Shown here: in pieces, positions 31,330-42,573 of the stretch | How the letters are laid out: every line of letters begins with the position of its first letter | How positions within the stretch are numbered: the first letter of the stretch is position 1 | From: Pseudeuparius sepicola | Taxonomy: Eukaryota; Arthropoda; Insecta; Coleoptera; Anthribidae | Length of the DNA: 64,000 nucleotides | Assembly (NCBI GenBank): GCA_963920635.1 | Contig: OY987305.1 | Span: forward strand, 382,001-446,000 | Direction: 5' to 3' | Notes under the pieces: generated by a model | Told to the model about the DNA's origin: nothing | Seen by the model: the letters and a program-made list of their open reading frames with translations, nothing else | Database searches by the model: none | Made by a program: the position numbers and the translations under genes

Positions 31330-31601
31330 AATATAGTTTGGAATGCCTAGATATGTGCGACAAAAACCTTTATCCTAATATTTACACATTACTACAAATC
31401 TTGGCTACCATTCCTGTATCCACTGCTACCCCAGAAAGGTCTTTCTCGAGCCTAAGGAGACTGAAAAACTATTTACGAAACACTACAAGTGAAAACAGAC
31501 TTAATGGTTTGGCTCTAATGAACATTCACTATGGAACAGAAATTCATGCAGATGAAGTAGTGGATATATTTAAAAGAAAAAGCCGAAGATTTCTTCTTTA
31601 A
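31330..31601 (+). pseudogene. hAT transposase C-terminal dimerisation domain, copy 1
   Basis: The frame through CLDMCDKNLYPNIYTLLQIL, ATIPVSTATPERSFSSLRRL, KNYLRNTTSENRLNGLALM and NIHYG is the hAT C-terminal dimerisation domain, which holds the hAT transposase oligomer together. It ends with TAA at 31599. It is in a different frame from the N-terminal piece and the catalytic DDE region is absent, so this element is an internal-deletion derivative. Both copies carry the same junction, so the deletion predates their spread. Confidence 0.88.
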
Positions 31602-31791
31602 TGGTTTTAGATTTAGCGCAGAGGAACGAAATTAATTTATCCATTTCATTTAAAGTTAAGAACTTTATAAATATGTCGTAGTTTTTCGGATGAATATATA
31701 GATATTAAATTGCATGTAAGTATATTTTTGTTGTTTTATTTACTTCTCAAACTAACCCCCCCCCCAAAACTAAATCCTGGCTACGCCCGTG

Positions 31792-33262
31792 GTGTGTGGA
31801 GTTAAACAATAGAAGTATTTTATAAGTGCCAAAGGTTCCCGATTCCCAACTTAACCAAAACATGTTTACAAAAAAATTTGAAGTTGTTTCTCACGATTTA
31901 AAATAATTTTAACCATTCCATAATGTCTTCAAAAGTAAATCGACCCGTAGAATCAAAAAAGCATGCACAAAATCTATTTGCAGTGTCCAAATATTACAAC
32001 TTTAATATTATTTCATTTGCGTCACGCGCCGTAGTAAAAAGACAGATTACTACCACGATCCCAGTTTGCATAGGCCAAGCAGGCACGTCAGAGATGTTTG
32101 TGTACGGTTCTGACGATGTCCCCGTACATTTCGGGGCGGTTTTAGCACAGCTTTTGTACACAGGTGCAAAGATCCGAAAGCGCAACAAATATTTGTTGAA
32201 CGGAGTTTATTCGAAGTCACGTTCCGAGTTCTGCTTGGCTTCATCTTACGCGTACAGAATGTTAGCCGGCTTTACGGTTGTTCCACCGTGTGTACTTTGT
32301 ACCGCCGAGGTTGTCGGGAGGACTACAGATAAAAAATTCCACCGGTTTTTATATTTAAATCCGATAGACTCACAGAGATCAGAGTGCTGAACAAGTCCCT
32401 TTTTGTAGCAAATTGTGGATTTGCGCATGGGCCTACGGAACATGCGCATTAGACCTTCAGACCGCGCAATTTAAAACGGTGGTAGTTCTTCTGAATTGCT
32501 ATCTCCCTACAAACTTGTATATTGATAATAAATTAAGCTCACCTCAACGTGGACTGGTCAAGACTTCGATAACTACAACTATAGGTTCGTTTATACTTGT
32601 GAAACTAGTTTCGTTCAAACTACTAGAATTTGCTTCACTGATGCTATAACTTGACTTGTCTTCATCTACCTTTATAACTTTAACACTAAAACAAATAAGC
32701 TACTAATAGTTTCTTACACCACAATCATGTTAACATACTTACTTAAATGATGGTTTATGTGGTTTTAATAGAAGAGTTGGTACCGCATTTTCAATTAGCT
32801 GCGTTTTAACTCGTTTCGTTTTTAAACACTCTGGTGTAAAATGAGCAGAACATATTCGAGATGATCTCTTAATTAGATAAAACACCCAAACAACTAAAAC
32901 GCGAAGAAACTATTAATAATTAGCTGAAAATTATGATGCAAACAACGGTAGGATATACTTAGTTTGTCGCTGTCAAATGGTTGTCAAAGAGTGTCAAGTT
33001 TCACAAAACACTACCTCAAATTTATGATTTTAAATTCGTCAAAGATTTTCCTCGCATCTTATATATAAGAAACATCGCCCAGCACTCTACCTATATATAT
33101 GATCTCTGTGGATAGACTCGAATACACGTTTTTTGATTTGCCCGAAAAAATATTATAATTCAAAAGTTTCCGTCACCATCGGGTAAAACATATGGCAACG
33201 TTGCTGTATTCCCGCCACAGTTAGACCAATGACCGCCGGCATTGAACCACAGAGATCTTATA
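31792..33262. other. End of Penelope-like locus, then unassigned sequence
   Basis: 31800-31840 continues the interrupted Penelope-like sequence. The rest holds the hypothetical frame at 31923 and otherwise nothing certain. Confidence 0.4.
31923..32390 (+). CDS. Hypothetical 155-residue frame
   Basis: Open from ATG at 31923 (MSSKVNRPVESKKHAQ...) to a stop after PIDSQRSEC. It is the second-longest frame from an ATG in the window and lies in a CpG-richer stretch. No domain was recognised. It has a scatter of cysteines (CVLCTAE near the C-terminus) and no membrane segment or signal peptide that I trust. Overlapping minus frames of similar openness argue that base composition alone could explain it. 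No splice evidence. Confidence 0.2.
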   Translation: MSSKVNRPVESKKHAQNLFAVSKYYNFNIISFASRAVVKRQITTTIPVCIGQAGTSEMFVYGSDDVPVHFGAVLAQLLYTGAKIRKRNKYLLNGVYSKSRSEFCLASSYAYRMLAGFTVVPPCVLCTAEVVGRTTDKKFHRFLYLNPIDSQRSEC

Positions 33263-33497
33263 CAGGGTGTCCCACGACGAACTGCAGCGATCGATTTCTC
33301 GGAAAATAGACTTTGGAAAATTTTGATCACTCTGTATTTATTTATTATCAAAATGTCAACACATTACACTAAAGTAGATCCCCTTCTACAAAGAAACTAA
33401 CCCCAATTAAATAGTAAAGGCTTCCATACAGGAGAAATTAAACAGTTATGTTAGGTCTGCCAAATCGATCTCGGCAGTTCGTCGTGAGACACCCTGT
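33263..33497. mobile_element. 235-bp miniature element, TA-flanked
   Basis: CAGGGTGTCCCACGACGAAC at 33263 is inverted as GTTCGTCGTGAGACACCCTG ending at 33497, with TA on both sides. It is noncoding; a typical mariner-type MITE. Confidence 0.9.
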
Positions 33498-34264
33498 ATA
33501 CCGTATCGGCCAATAGTAAAGAAACAAATAAATAATTTATTAATTATTTACAGATAGATCTCGATTCATAATATTTTAGAATCGCCGAGTACATGTCTAT
33601 TGGCCTCTAAAAAAGTTCAAACATGGCAAAGACGCGACACGATTCCATTTTTGCGAAATAAATTTTTTCCTTTGATTTTTGGGGGACAAAAGTGAAGAAA
33701 CATTTCAGTTTAGTCTCATTTCTTATGTTACTAGAGTTGGTAGTATCAAAATTTCGTGGTTCTGAGAACAATACGGTTTTACTAACATGCCTAAAGGGAA
33801 AAGTAAGGGGGAAGAACTCGCAAATATTATAGAATTAGTCACAGTTCAGGGGCGTAGCTCAATTTTGTGTAACTCACTGACTTAATTTTCATACAATTGT
33901 TATTTAATTTATAGTTAATATTATTCTTAACGGTGATGCCTTAGACTATGGAGGAAGGCAAACCTTTATAACATTGGCAATTATTTCTCGTGCTTGAGAA
34001 TGCAACGTTCTTCCCTGTTAACTCATTTTGCACACGTTAACTCCCGAACATACGAAACGCCACTGAGCTCTCTGAGCCGGCGGAAAAAACTTGCCAGCGG
34101 CCTAAAAAATGAGGTCTGTGTGGTAGACCAAATACGCAGTTAACTTTACGTACTATAGAAACAGGCACAAAACGCGTTGGCTAACTGATTTTGTCAGCCC
34201 ACTGCTTGGTAGAAGTGCTGTGTTGCCGTATTTCAAAGGCGATGGTAGACGCGACGATGTTGAA
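33498..34264. other. Unassigned; possible small exon and a solo hAT-like end
   Basis: ATG at 33788 opens MPKGKSKGEELANIIELVT, reminiscent of a transposase start but only 19 residues. CAGGGGCGTAGCTCAA at 33847 resembles a hAT terminus; no mate was found. Confidence 0.35.
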
Positions 34265-34430
34265 AAAAATATAATAGGTGTTTTATCACACCGCGTCAAA
34301 AATAAATGATAAACAAAAATGGGTAAGTGGTCCCGTGATGCGAGCTTTATTTTTTCGGTATAACAGAGTTCAGAAATTCGGCTTCAATATGATAAAACTT
34401 GTATTCGCCAATAAATAACGACTACTCGTA
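34265..34430 (-). repeat. Dispersed repeat, inverted mate of 15640-15790
   Basis: Contains CATCACGGG-type and CGCCAATAAATAACGACT blocks in reverse orientation to the first copy. Confidence 0.75.
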
Positions 34431-35090
34431 TAGGAAATCTCGCAACGCTGCCCGCATTCTTTAGAATCCTCTGTATTAATTATTATTTAATGTTGCTTTA
34501 TTGTTGTTAATTATGTGTTACAAAAACATGCATCATTTTTTTTCCCGGAAACTATGTAAATTTTCTTAATCCTTTTGTGAATTGTATAAACAAGGATATA
34601 AGTCTATTTAGAGTTAAGCTGTAATATAAAAAAATATGGCAGGAAATTGCGTTTTATTTAATAATTTTTATCCTTGTCCCTTAGATTCTTTTGATGTGTG
34701 TATTTTTCCTGTATTGCTCCATTCTTAGAAAACATTTCTAACAGTGCGTTTTTTTAGTGTATCGATTTTCGTGGCAGGAAATAATATGTGGCGGTCACAA
34801 AACAAGATAATTTCCAGTAGCAAAAAAGGAAATATGTTTTCCGATTTCAATGGACTGTCAACTTGTCACGGTGCCATTCTACGGGGTTAAAACCAATTTG
34901 GACCTGCCACACACGCTTAAAAAAAAATGGAATAATAGAAAAGAAAGTTTTGAAGTTCAACTTTTTATAACGAATGTGGAATTTACTTATAAACCACGAG
35001 TTATGAAAAGAAATTTCAATGCCGGGGGACACATTACACAGGGTGTTTCGTAATGATGTGCAAATAGTAGTAACCGTATACACGTGTATA
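34431..35090. other. No supported gene; small palindrome and solo end
   Basis: A 67-codon frame at 34850 (MDCQLVTVPFYGVKTNLD...) has no family match. ACAGGGTGTTTCG at 35038 resembles a solo mariner end. GTATACACGTGTATAC at 35075-35090 is a perfect 16-bp palindrome. Confidence 0.35.
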
Positions 35091-35670
35091 CAGGGTTTCC
35101 CAGCGAAAACTTGACCCCCCCTAAATCAGAAAACCGAAAAATATTTGAAAATTCGCCGAGACCCGTCGATTTTTGTTTTTTGGGGGAGCTTTTTTTGACA
35201 GTCAAGCCAACCCGATATGTTCATCTCCCTAATCCCTAGCAACCCCAACCTTAAAATTTCAAATGGAACTACCCCCCTTGTGGCGTATCATTTTAAAGCC
35301 TTTTTTATTGCAAATACAGTGATGTAGGTATCATTTTTAGAAATCTGTTGAGATTTGACAGAATTATTGGCTAAAACGGAAAGTTGACAATCCACTGTAC
35401 GCGTAGTAATTTCTACACAAATGCCCGCCACTAATAAGTTTTTTTATCTACTACACACGACCAAATTACCTAGTTTTTATTGACGTGCCGATCAGTTTAC
35501 AAAAAAGTCACAAATGAAAAAGCTGAAGCAAAACAAAAAAAGTTCATATAAATTCAATCCTTATATATTTTTAAAATATGTAACAAAAAGTCACTGTCAC
35601 AAAAAAAGTTCCCGTCCTTTTGCTTGTAATCGTTAGTTTCAGCCTGCTTTTTAATACACTTCTGAAAATA
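35091..35670 (+). mobile_element. Family A solo left arm
   Basis: CAGGGTTTCCCAGCGAAAAC after TA, then GAAAATTCGCCGAGACCCGT and AAAAAGTCACTGTCACAAAA, matches the arms of 61695-62968. It stops before the transposase start. The right arm is absent. Confidence 0.85.
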
Positions 35671-35769
35671 TGTTTTCTTTTTTTTTTGCTTTTGAATCAT
35701 AACTGAATCATTTTGTATCATTGAATAAATATTAATAAATACAAAAGCAATTTATTTCTTTACATCGTC

Positions 35770-36265
35770 CAACCAAGAAATAAAAACAATTTAAATTGTT
35801 GGACCTTTATCAATAAAGTCACTGTCTAAGATGATACATTTTCTGTGCGTTTCCTGTTGTGGCAACCAGCCACCTTAACTCATATGGTCTTACTGACTGG
35901 CAGGCTTCTGTATTTTTTAGACTTAGTTCGTTTGTAATACTCGATTTTTGACCTGTATAAAATTTAAAAAATTCAGCATTTCGAGTTGCTACAGAGAAGA
36001 ACACCTTGTATATTTTTTATCGGATCTTTGCACATCGACACTGTGAGTGGTCCTGTTCATCATCCAACCGTTTCGAAATAATTCCATGGCACACTTGACT
36101 CGCCAGATAAGTTTAAAATTCCTATTTTGCTCAACTTTCACAGCTGCAGAATGGAACTCCCTGTATATTTTTTGTTCAAATTTGGTATACGGGGGTTTTA
36201 GGTTGTTCTGATTAACGCTGTGGTGTCAGATTTTAAATAAAAAAATCGCTAAATGGTTTTCGTCA
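35770..36265 (-). mobile_element. Family K fragment, inverted relative to 26380
   Basis: GTTTCCTGTTGTGGCA, TTACTGACTGGCAGG and GATTAACGCTGTGGTGTCAG match the interior and right arm of the K foldback. Neither terminus was found. Confidence 0.75.
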
Positions 36266-36825
36266 TTTTTTACTAGAAAAAAATTGTAGTAAGTAAGCCT
36301 TGAAAATTGACATTAAGACCTGAAATTTTGCACCAACGTAGAGTTTTTTGTGGCCTATTTTTAGAAAAAAACGCGGCTAAAATCGGATGGAGAATACAAA
36401 TTTTGCGGGGGTGTTCGCACTTAAGATGAAACACCCTTTATGTAAATACTTTTACGCTCGCCAGTCTTACATCCTTATTTTTATAGTTTTAACCAAAGGG
36501 TGGTTCGAAAGTAGTCTTATTCGAGGTAAATGACGGGGGCAAAGCTGCCGAGCCAGCTAATTCGTAATTAATTTTTATTCGGGCTGCTCTTTCAGAACGT
36601 CTAACTTCCCTTTTAACCGTGATTTATAATCCGCATAAGACGTTCTCCTTTGTAACGAGGTTTTTTAAAGGGGCAACCCGAGAGCCGGTGTCGATTAACA
36701 TATTATCAAGGAATTCGACAAAGGCTCAAGTGTCCCAGTTTGTAAACAGGACGGAATATCCTGGGAACCCCAAAAATAGGTACTAGAAGTAGCCGAGTCG
36801 TGTTTTTCGTATAACTGAAAAAAAA
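36266..36825. other. No recognised feature
   Basis: Unassigned sequence. Confidence 0.35.
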
Positions 36826-37195
36826 TTTTTTACCCCCTTTCCAATAAAGAAAGAATCATCGAAATCGGTCCAATATGAAATTTCATCCCCTATTTTCCAC
36901 CCTTAGGGGTGGCATTTTTTCTTCAAATTTAAATGTTGCCACTCCTAAAGTAATCGCATTCTAATAAAAAGAGAATCATCGAAATCGGTCCAATATGAAA
37001 TTTCATCCCCTAATTTTCCACCCTTCGGGTTGGAATTTTTTCTTCAAATTTAAATGGGACCATTCTGTAGGTAGACCCTTTCAAATAAAAAAGAATTGTC
37101 CAAATCGGTTTATAAATGACGGAGTTCTGAGGTAACAAACAAAAAAAATACAACCGAATTGATAACCTCCTCCTTTTTTGAAGTCTGTTAACCGC
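36826..37195 (+). repeat. Tandem repeat of about 126 bp, 2.5 units
   Basis: GAATCATCGAAATCGGTCCA, ATGAAATTTCATCCCCT and a CACCCTT box recur at about 36852 and 36972, and degenerately at 37090. The tail has AACCTCCTCCTTTTTTGAAG, a phrase I know from widespread insect repeat tails; assignment to a class is uncertain. Confidence 0.75.
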
Positions 37196-38714
37196 GTAAC
37201 TGAGGTAAACGGTTCACACTTAGGCAGATGTAAATTTTTATCGTGCCACGGGCGGCTGTTATTTATTTTTCTAAAATATTAGATACACGAGTCATGTTTA
37301 CGTATTTTTCGTATGCACATTTGGTAGAATATAAGGCGGTGTGACAGGCCTCATATAGCATTTTAAAGAGCCCCTCCAGTAACACATTCATCATCAAAGT
37401 GAAGTGGAGACCGGCCAGTATCCGGTCCTAGGGTCCTTACACACTAACAGTGATAAATTATTTGTTGTCTCCATTATACAACGGATCCAAATAGGTATAC
37501 CTTTTATACTGCGTGAATACATAGTAGATATCACACAACTAAACTGATTCGAGGTAACAGACAAATATATTGACCGAAATGATTTACATTAATTACCAAG
37601 TTATTATTCGATGTATAATATTCCAATGAAGATATCATAGTCGAGGGTGTATTCCCGGATTTCCCAGTTAACTCGTAGGGGAATGACATAACAAGTCGAA
37701 TCTTGTTTGGGTTATTGTGTATTTGTAGACGGTGACGGTCCGTTGTAAAAAACGGCATTATCGATCGAGCGCTAGAAATCCAGGAAATTAGATGTCCCGG
37801 AAAATGCCTTGCGATAGACATTAGGTTCACAACAATATGTTATGCTCCGTTAAAATGGTTCAAACGGTTAATTAAGTCCATTGGAGGGCAAAATCGGCAA
37901 AGGAACTCTCGGTTCCTAATAAAGTTATTAGCTTTAAGTTTCGGCCATAACAATTCCAGATTAGGCAGACACGAGGCTCCTCCATAAGGTCATTTGGTGG
38001 CTGGTGGCCACCTAATTTATTTCAAGAATTTTTAAATGTTTCATACTAAACTGTCTTTAAAAAAATGCAATTATATTTTCATGCAAAAACTCCCCAATTA
38101 TTACTAATGAAGCAAAGATGACTGATGTCTAATAATAATTCATTCCTATCTCACGGGTTATTATGGCAATCCACAAGGATGAATGCAATGAAAGCGAGAC
38201 AGAGACAACAGCATACGCGCCCGCTCTGAAGAAAAGAGACAAGTAGATGACGAAATCGTCGACGACGAAGAAAAGGTACTGAATTATATTAACAGTAGAC
38301 GGAGATTTCCAAAATTTTACACGTCTCCCATACGAAAAATATATCGAGATGACTTTAAATGTCCCATAGACATTCAGTGTATCGATATAATTCGATTTGA
38401 TGATACATTTTTTCATCTGAAAATCAGAAATATTTCTAGTTATAACCAGTATCTGCATGTTTTTCTGCCTTCGATCGACCTTGGTTCGAATGGAGGTCAA
38501 GGCAGCCTACATGCTCATGTCTTTAATTCACGGTATAGCTTTATTTGATTTTCTTCTGCTAAAATAATTAAAAAGCACAGAAGTGAATTTTTCAAAAATG
38601 GTACATTTTTCGGAAAAAGTCAAGAATAGTTTTTTCTTAGAATTGATTGGGAAATTTAGTGAAGGCAAAAAATAATACTTTTCCAGCGGCGTAGCATTTT
38701 TCTATTAAAAAATA
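37196..38714. other. No recognised feature
   Basis: Includes minus frames of 99 and 123 codons (37830-37531, 38500-38129) without domain features. Possibly unique host sequence. Confidence 0.35.
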
Positions 38715-39607
38715 CAGTGTGATCATTTAAGTGTGCAACATAATATGGGATTTTTTATTATTAATTGCACAACGAAAATACAAATATTCCCGAAAGTTGG
38801 TGCATATTCGATAATCATATTAGGCGCACTTAGAATGGTTGCTAGTCAAACAGCATACAGGGTAGGTAAAAAAATATAAAAATTGTACAAGAGTATACTA
38901 CCCTTATTTCAGAAAATTCAGCAAAATGTTATTAAAAAAAGATGTCTAGAATGAAAAGTTATGCCTAAATAACAAAAAATGGCCTCATAAGAAAAAGAAG
39001 TATATTTTTTTGAAAAACATTAATAATTTCCTAAAAAATTATTTTAATAGTCACCCTAAACAATTTCATAAATTAATTATATCAATTTCGCTTAACTTTG
39101 TTCAAATTCAACATATTTGTAAATTTAACTTAGATTTTTAATTTTTTAGGGATTCACAAACTTGTTGAATGTTTGTTGCAACGATATTAAACAAAACTTT
39201 AAAATTTCGCAAAAATTCTTCTGAACAAGTTAAAACATTAGTAATGATAACGTGTATATTAAAAAACTCTCATTTAAGGTGCAAAATTTTTATTTTAAAT
39301 GTTTATTAAGAAAATGGAAATTAATTGACGAAAAATTTTTTTTCTTGGGAGGCTATGTTTTGGTATTTAGGCATAGCTTTTAATTCTAAACAACTTTTCT
39401 TAATAACCTTTCGCTGAATTTTTTGAAATAAGGGTACTTTACTCTTGTGCAATTTTTATATTTTTTGACCTACCCCGTATGCTGTTTAACTTGCAACCAT
39501 TCTAAGTGCACCTAATATGATTATTGAACATGCATCAACTTTCAGAAATGTCTGTATTTTGGTTGTGCAATTAATAAAAAAAAAAGTCCCATCTGATGAC
39601 CACATTG
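38715..39607. mobile_element. Family J foldback, TA-flanked
   Basis: CAGTGTGATCA at 38715 and an inverse variant ending CACATTG at 39607, each next to TA. Arms of about 230 bases share TTAGGCGCACTTAGAATGGT-type and ATAAGGGTA-type blocks, with an inner CAGGGTAGGT/ACCTACCCCG pair. Noncoding. Confidence 0.8.
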
Positions 39608-39614
39608 TATGATG

Positions 39615-39860
39615 GTAGACTTTAGTATTTAATGAGTGTATAAACTGTATCAATATTGTTTGCATTAACAAATAAACGAAAACTTGAAGTAAAAATAACT
39701 TTGACGCCCTGTACAATGAAAACCGTTAGGATGTCGATACATATTTATATGAAAAAAAAATCTACTTATTTTGACGTTTCCTATAGGTTCCTAAAGTTTT
39801 GTCGCTAAAAGTGGGACCACATTGTATGTATTACGTTGCCCAAAATGAGGTTGAGAAATG
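39615..39860 (+). repeat. Dispersed repeat I, copy 2
   Basis: Direct relative of 15880-16100, directly after the J foldback. Confidence 0.6.
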
Positions 39861-40145
39861 TCCTGTATAAATTATGACCACTCAACGTACTAATATGGCA
39901 TTAAATTTACAAAATAGTGTCGAGAGTATAATGGGAGCACATTTCGAATGAAGCCAACAGTTTTAATAGCTGCACACTATTATCCCCGCATTTATAAAAG
40001 CAGCAACTGAAAACGCATCTGTAATTTATATTTTTCATGAAGATAGATACGTCAAAAACCATAATAATTCCACGTGTGACCGGTTAGCGCTTTTAAAATA
40101 CATTGCTATTGAATTTTAAATTATCGCAACTTACTGACATATATA

Positions 40146-42083
40146 CAGTGTGACCCATTTGTTTTGGGGTCAGTCTGTAAAAAGTGTATCAATCGTGCGA
40201 TTTGGCTGATTTTTTTTTTAAATTGTAGAGCTCGATGAACTGCACATTTTGAACAAAAATTGCCTGGTTCGCATAAAATCCAAAGCCTACTATGACCGTT
40301 TTTATGAGCAAAATTTTAAGAAACCATATTAGCGTTTTTTTTTGAAAAAATCTGTGTGCGCCAATGGATTGAGCACCCCTCGAAATGGGTATGTACAAAA
40401 TTTCATCAAAATATTTCAAGTAATAACGATTTTGTAGAAAAATTAAAAATGCAGCCAAGGTACGTCTTTATTTTCAAAAATTCAAAGTTGGCCATGGAAA
40501 ATAATTGAATTGTAATAATACAACCTTATGCTTATAAACACAAAACATAAAAACAATTAAAATTATAAAATTTTTGTAACTTCTACCAAGCCTCCATTTT
40601 CTACAATGCATTTGTCGTTCCTCTTGCGTACATTCAAAATTACATTTCGTATTTGCTGTGGAGTAATTTCCTCACAACTACGGTTTATCCTAGCTTGCAG
40701 TTCTTGTAAATTATGGGGTCTTGACTTATAAACATTTTGCTTAAGTGTACCCCAAAGAAAAAAATCTAAAGGAGTTAAGTCCGGAGATCTCGGTGGCCAC
40801 TCACAGAAAGGACTATTTCGCCCTATCCAACAGTTTTCAAAATTATTATCTAGCCAGTTTCTGATTAAACGAGCATTATGAATAGGACTGCCATCTAACT
40901 GTAACTTTAAATTTAAACGGTATCTTAATGGTAACTCATCTAAAGCATTTCTAAATTCAATTTCTAGAAAATTCAAGAAGCCAGCCGCATTCAAATTCCC
41001 TTCAAAGAAAAATGGGCCAATTATTCTGTCGCGTAGTATTCCACACCAAACGTTAATTTTTTGTGAATATTGTCTCCTTGCATTTATTATAAACTCTGGA
41101 TTTTCAGCTGACCAGTGACGGCAGTTTTGACTTGATACTACACCATTTGTAGTAAACGTGGCTTCGTCGGTGAATAAAATTTCATTTAAAAAGTTGCCAT
41201 TATGGAGATATTCACCTTGCAGCCAATAGCAAAATTCTAATCTTCTCTCCTCATCTCCTGGTTCCAGGGTGTGCAAAAATTTTGGCTTAAACGGTTTTAT
41301 TTTGTTTTGTCTCAAACATCTCCTTATACTCTCTCTGGGTATATGAAGGTCTAAACTAGCCGTTCGAACACTATTTCGAGGATTGTCACTAAAGTATTGC
41401 AGAATTTGATTGTTATTTTCAACAAGTCCACGGCGTCCATTTTGCCTAGTTTTTAATAAATTTTTAGAAATCGATCCAGTTTCATCAAAAATATTGTTTA
41501 TACGTTGTACAGTACTTCGACTCACTGATCTACCTGGGTGTCTATTGTTAAATTCGGCCGCAGCTTCTGCTGCCGAGCGCTCGTTGTCGCCCACGAGTCG
41601 AACAATTTCTATTTTGTCTCTTATGCTTAAATATTCCATAATTATGATAATTAATTGTATTGAGCACAAACAATTTCTGAACTCAATTTAGACAGTTTGA
41701 CACTTAATAAAAGTAAACAATTCAATTATTTTCCATGGCCAACTTTGAATTTTTGAAAATAAAGACGTACCTTGGCTGCATTTTTAATTTTTCTACAAAA
41801 TCGTTATTACTTGAAATATTTTGATGAAATTTTGTACATACCCATTTCGAGGGGTGCTCAATCCATTGGCGCACACAGATTTTTTCAAAAAAAAACGCTA
41901 ATATGGTTTCTTAAAATTTTGCTCATAAAAACGGTCATAGTAGGCTTTGGATTTTATGCGAACCAGGCAATTTTTGTTCAAAATGTGCAGTTCATCGAGC
42001 TCTACAATTTAAAAAAAAATCAGCCAAATCGCACGATTGATACACTTTTTACAGACTGACCCCAAAACAAATGGGTCACACTG
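40146..42083 (-). mobile_element. Intact Tc1/mariner-like transposon, 1938 bp
   Basis: CAGTGTGACCCATTTG at 40146 and its inverse ending at 42083 are each bounded by TA. The terminal repeats are about 366 bases (40146-40512 and 41718-42083) and almost identical: an 82-codon open stretch in each translates identically. One uninterrupted transposase gene fills the interior. Near-identity of the arms argues for a recent insertion. Confidence 0.95.
40563..41639 (-). CDS. Tc1/mariner-like transposase, 358 residues, intact
   Basis: This cut-and-paste transposase binds its terminal repeats and moves the element into TA sites; it acts in the nucleus. The start is the ATG at 41639 (MEYLSIRDKIEIVRL). 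The frame is open 10 codons upstream, but without ATG. Residues 1-60 form a first helix-turn-helix with FNNRHPGR...VSRSTVQRINN, DUF4817-like. A second follows at about 75-120 (NPRNSVRTASLDLHIPRESI). The catalytic core has Asp158 in ILFTDEATF, Asp249 in QLDGSPIHN and Asp292 in RSPDLTPLDFFLWG. By my count 42 residues separate the last two Asp, unlike the 34 of classic mariner. The C-terminus ends CIVENGG...VTKIL. Length is normal for the group and all catalytic residues are present, so the protein may be active. Confidence 0.95.
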   Translation of the reverse strand: MEYLSIRDKIEIVRLVGDNERSAAEAAAEFNNRHPGRSVSRSTVQRINNIFDETGSISKNLLKTRQNGRRGLVENNNQILQYFSDNPRNSVRTASLDLHIPRESIRRCLRQNKIKPFKPKFLHTLEPGDEERRLEFCYWLQGEYLHNGNFLNEILFTDEATFTTNGVVSSQNCRHWSAENPEFIINARRQYSQKINVWCGILRDRIIGPFFFEGNLNAAGFLNFLEIEFRNALDELPLRYRLNLKLQLDGSPIHNARLIRNWLDNNFENCWIGRNSPFCEWPPRSPDLTPLDFFLWGTLKQNVYKSRPHNLQELQARINRSCEEITPQQIRNVILNVRKRNDKCIVENGGLVEVTKIL

Positions 42084-42390
42084 TATCTACCCGACAATCG
42101 AGACAAGATTAGCATTTTCAAGGCAAATAATAAAAAGAGAAGGGCATTCCCATGTTATGTATGAGGTGCGATGAAAAATCTCTCTCTCTCTTAGTAGCGA
42201 ACACAAAATGAATGTAACGTAATGCATAACAAGCAGTTAGGCCGAAGGATTACCAAAACCCTTTTAGAATTATAAAACGTTTCTTTTGAACGAACTAGGA
42301 TAAAGTCGTGAAAAACATGTTCCCATTAAGAATCCCATTAATGTGTTACACGACTTAACGTGTAGTTCGTGGCACATTTTAAAAATCAAT
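42084..42390. other. No recognised feature
   Basis: Short unassigned spacer. Confidence 0.35.
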
Positions 42391-42573
42391 GTGCCTAACC
42401 GATGTGAAGTTAGCAGCCTATTTTCTGGCAGCAAAAAATTTTCCTCGCCCTTTCTTATTTCTATAGATTTATTTTGCTAAAACCTTCTAAGCAGATTAAA
42501 CTGGAAAATTAAAAATAAACCTTGAAATTTTTGGTTGCCAGAAAATTGGCTGCTAAGTTCACACCGCCTAACT
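42391..42573. repeat. Small inverted repeat, about 50-bp arms
   Basis: GTTAGCAGCCTATTTTCTGG on the left is mirrored as TTTTCTGGCAACC-type sequence inverted at 42525-42560, and GTGCCTAAC at the edge is mirrored by the GCCTAAC block. A likely miniature element. Confidence 0.65.

Larger units (their letters stand above)
30663..31791 (+). mobile_element. hAT element, copy 1, with 8-bp target duplication
   Basis: CACGGGCGTAGCCA at 30663 is inverted at the end (31791). GTGTGTGG flanks both sides (30655-30662 and 31792-31799). A G-tract and GGGGGTTCAAACCCCC hairpin follow the left terminus. It is nearly identical to 51818-52966. It interrupts the Penelope-like locus. Confidence 0.95.

Noticed and set aside
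34850..35053. A 67-codon plus frame with protein-like start MDCQLVTVPFYG
   Set aside because: An opposite-strand frame of 78 codons covers the same bases and no family is recognisable.
38277..38300. Shared string ACTGAATTATATTAACAGTA at 38277 and 48593
   Set aside because: Only about 22 bases match and nothing extends on either side; too short to call a repeat.
38129..38500. A 123-codon minus-strand frame
   Set aside because: Phe/Tyr/Ser-rich, no family features, no splice context.
40189..40458. An 89-codon frame, repeated as a 95-codon frame at 41772-42059
   Set aside because: Both are the same terminal repeat of the intact transposon read in opposite directions; the identity reflects the repeat, not a gene.
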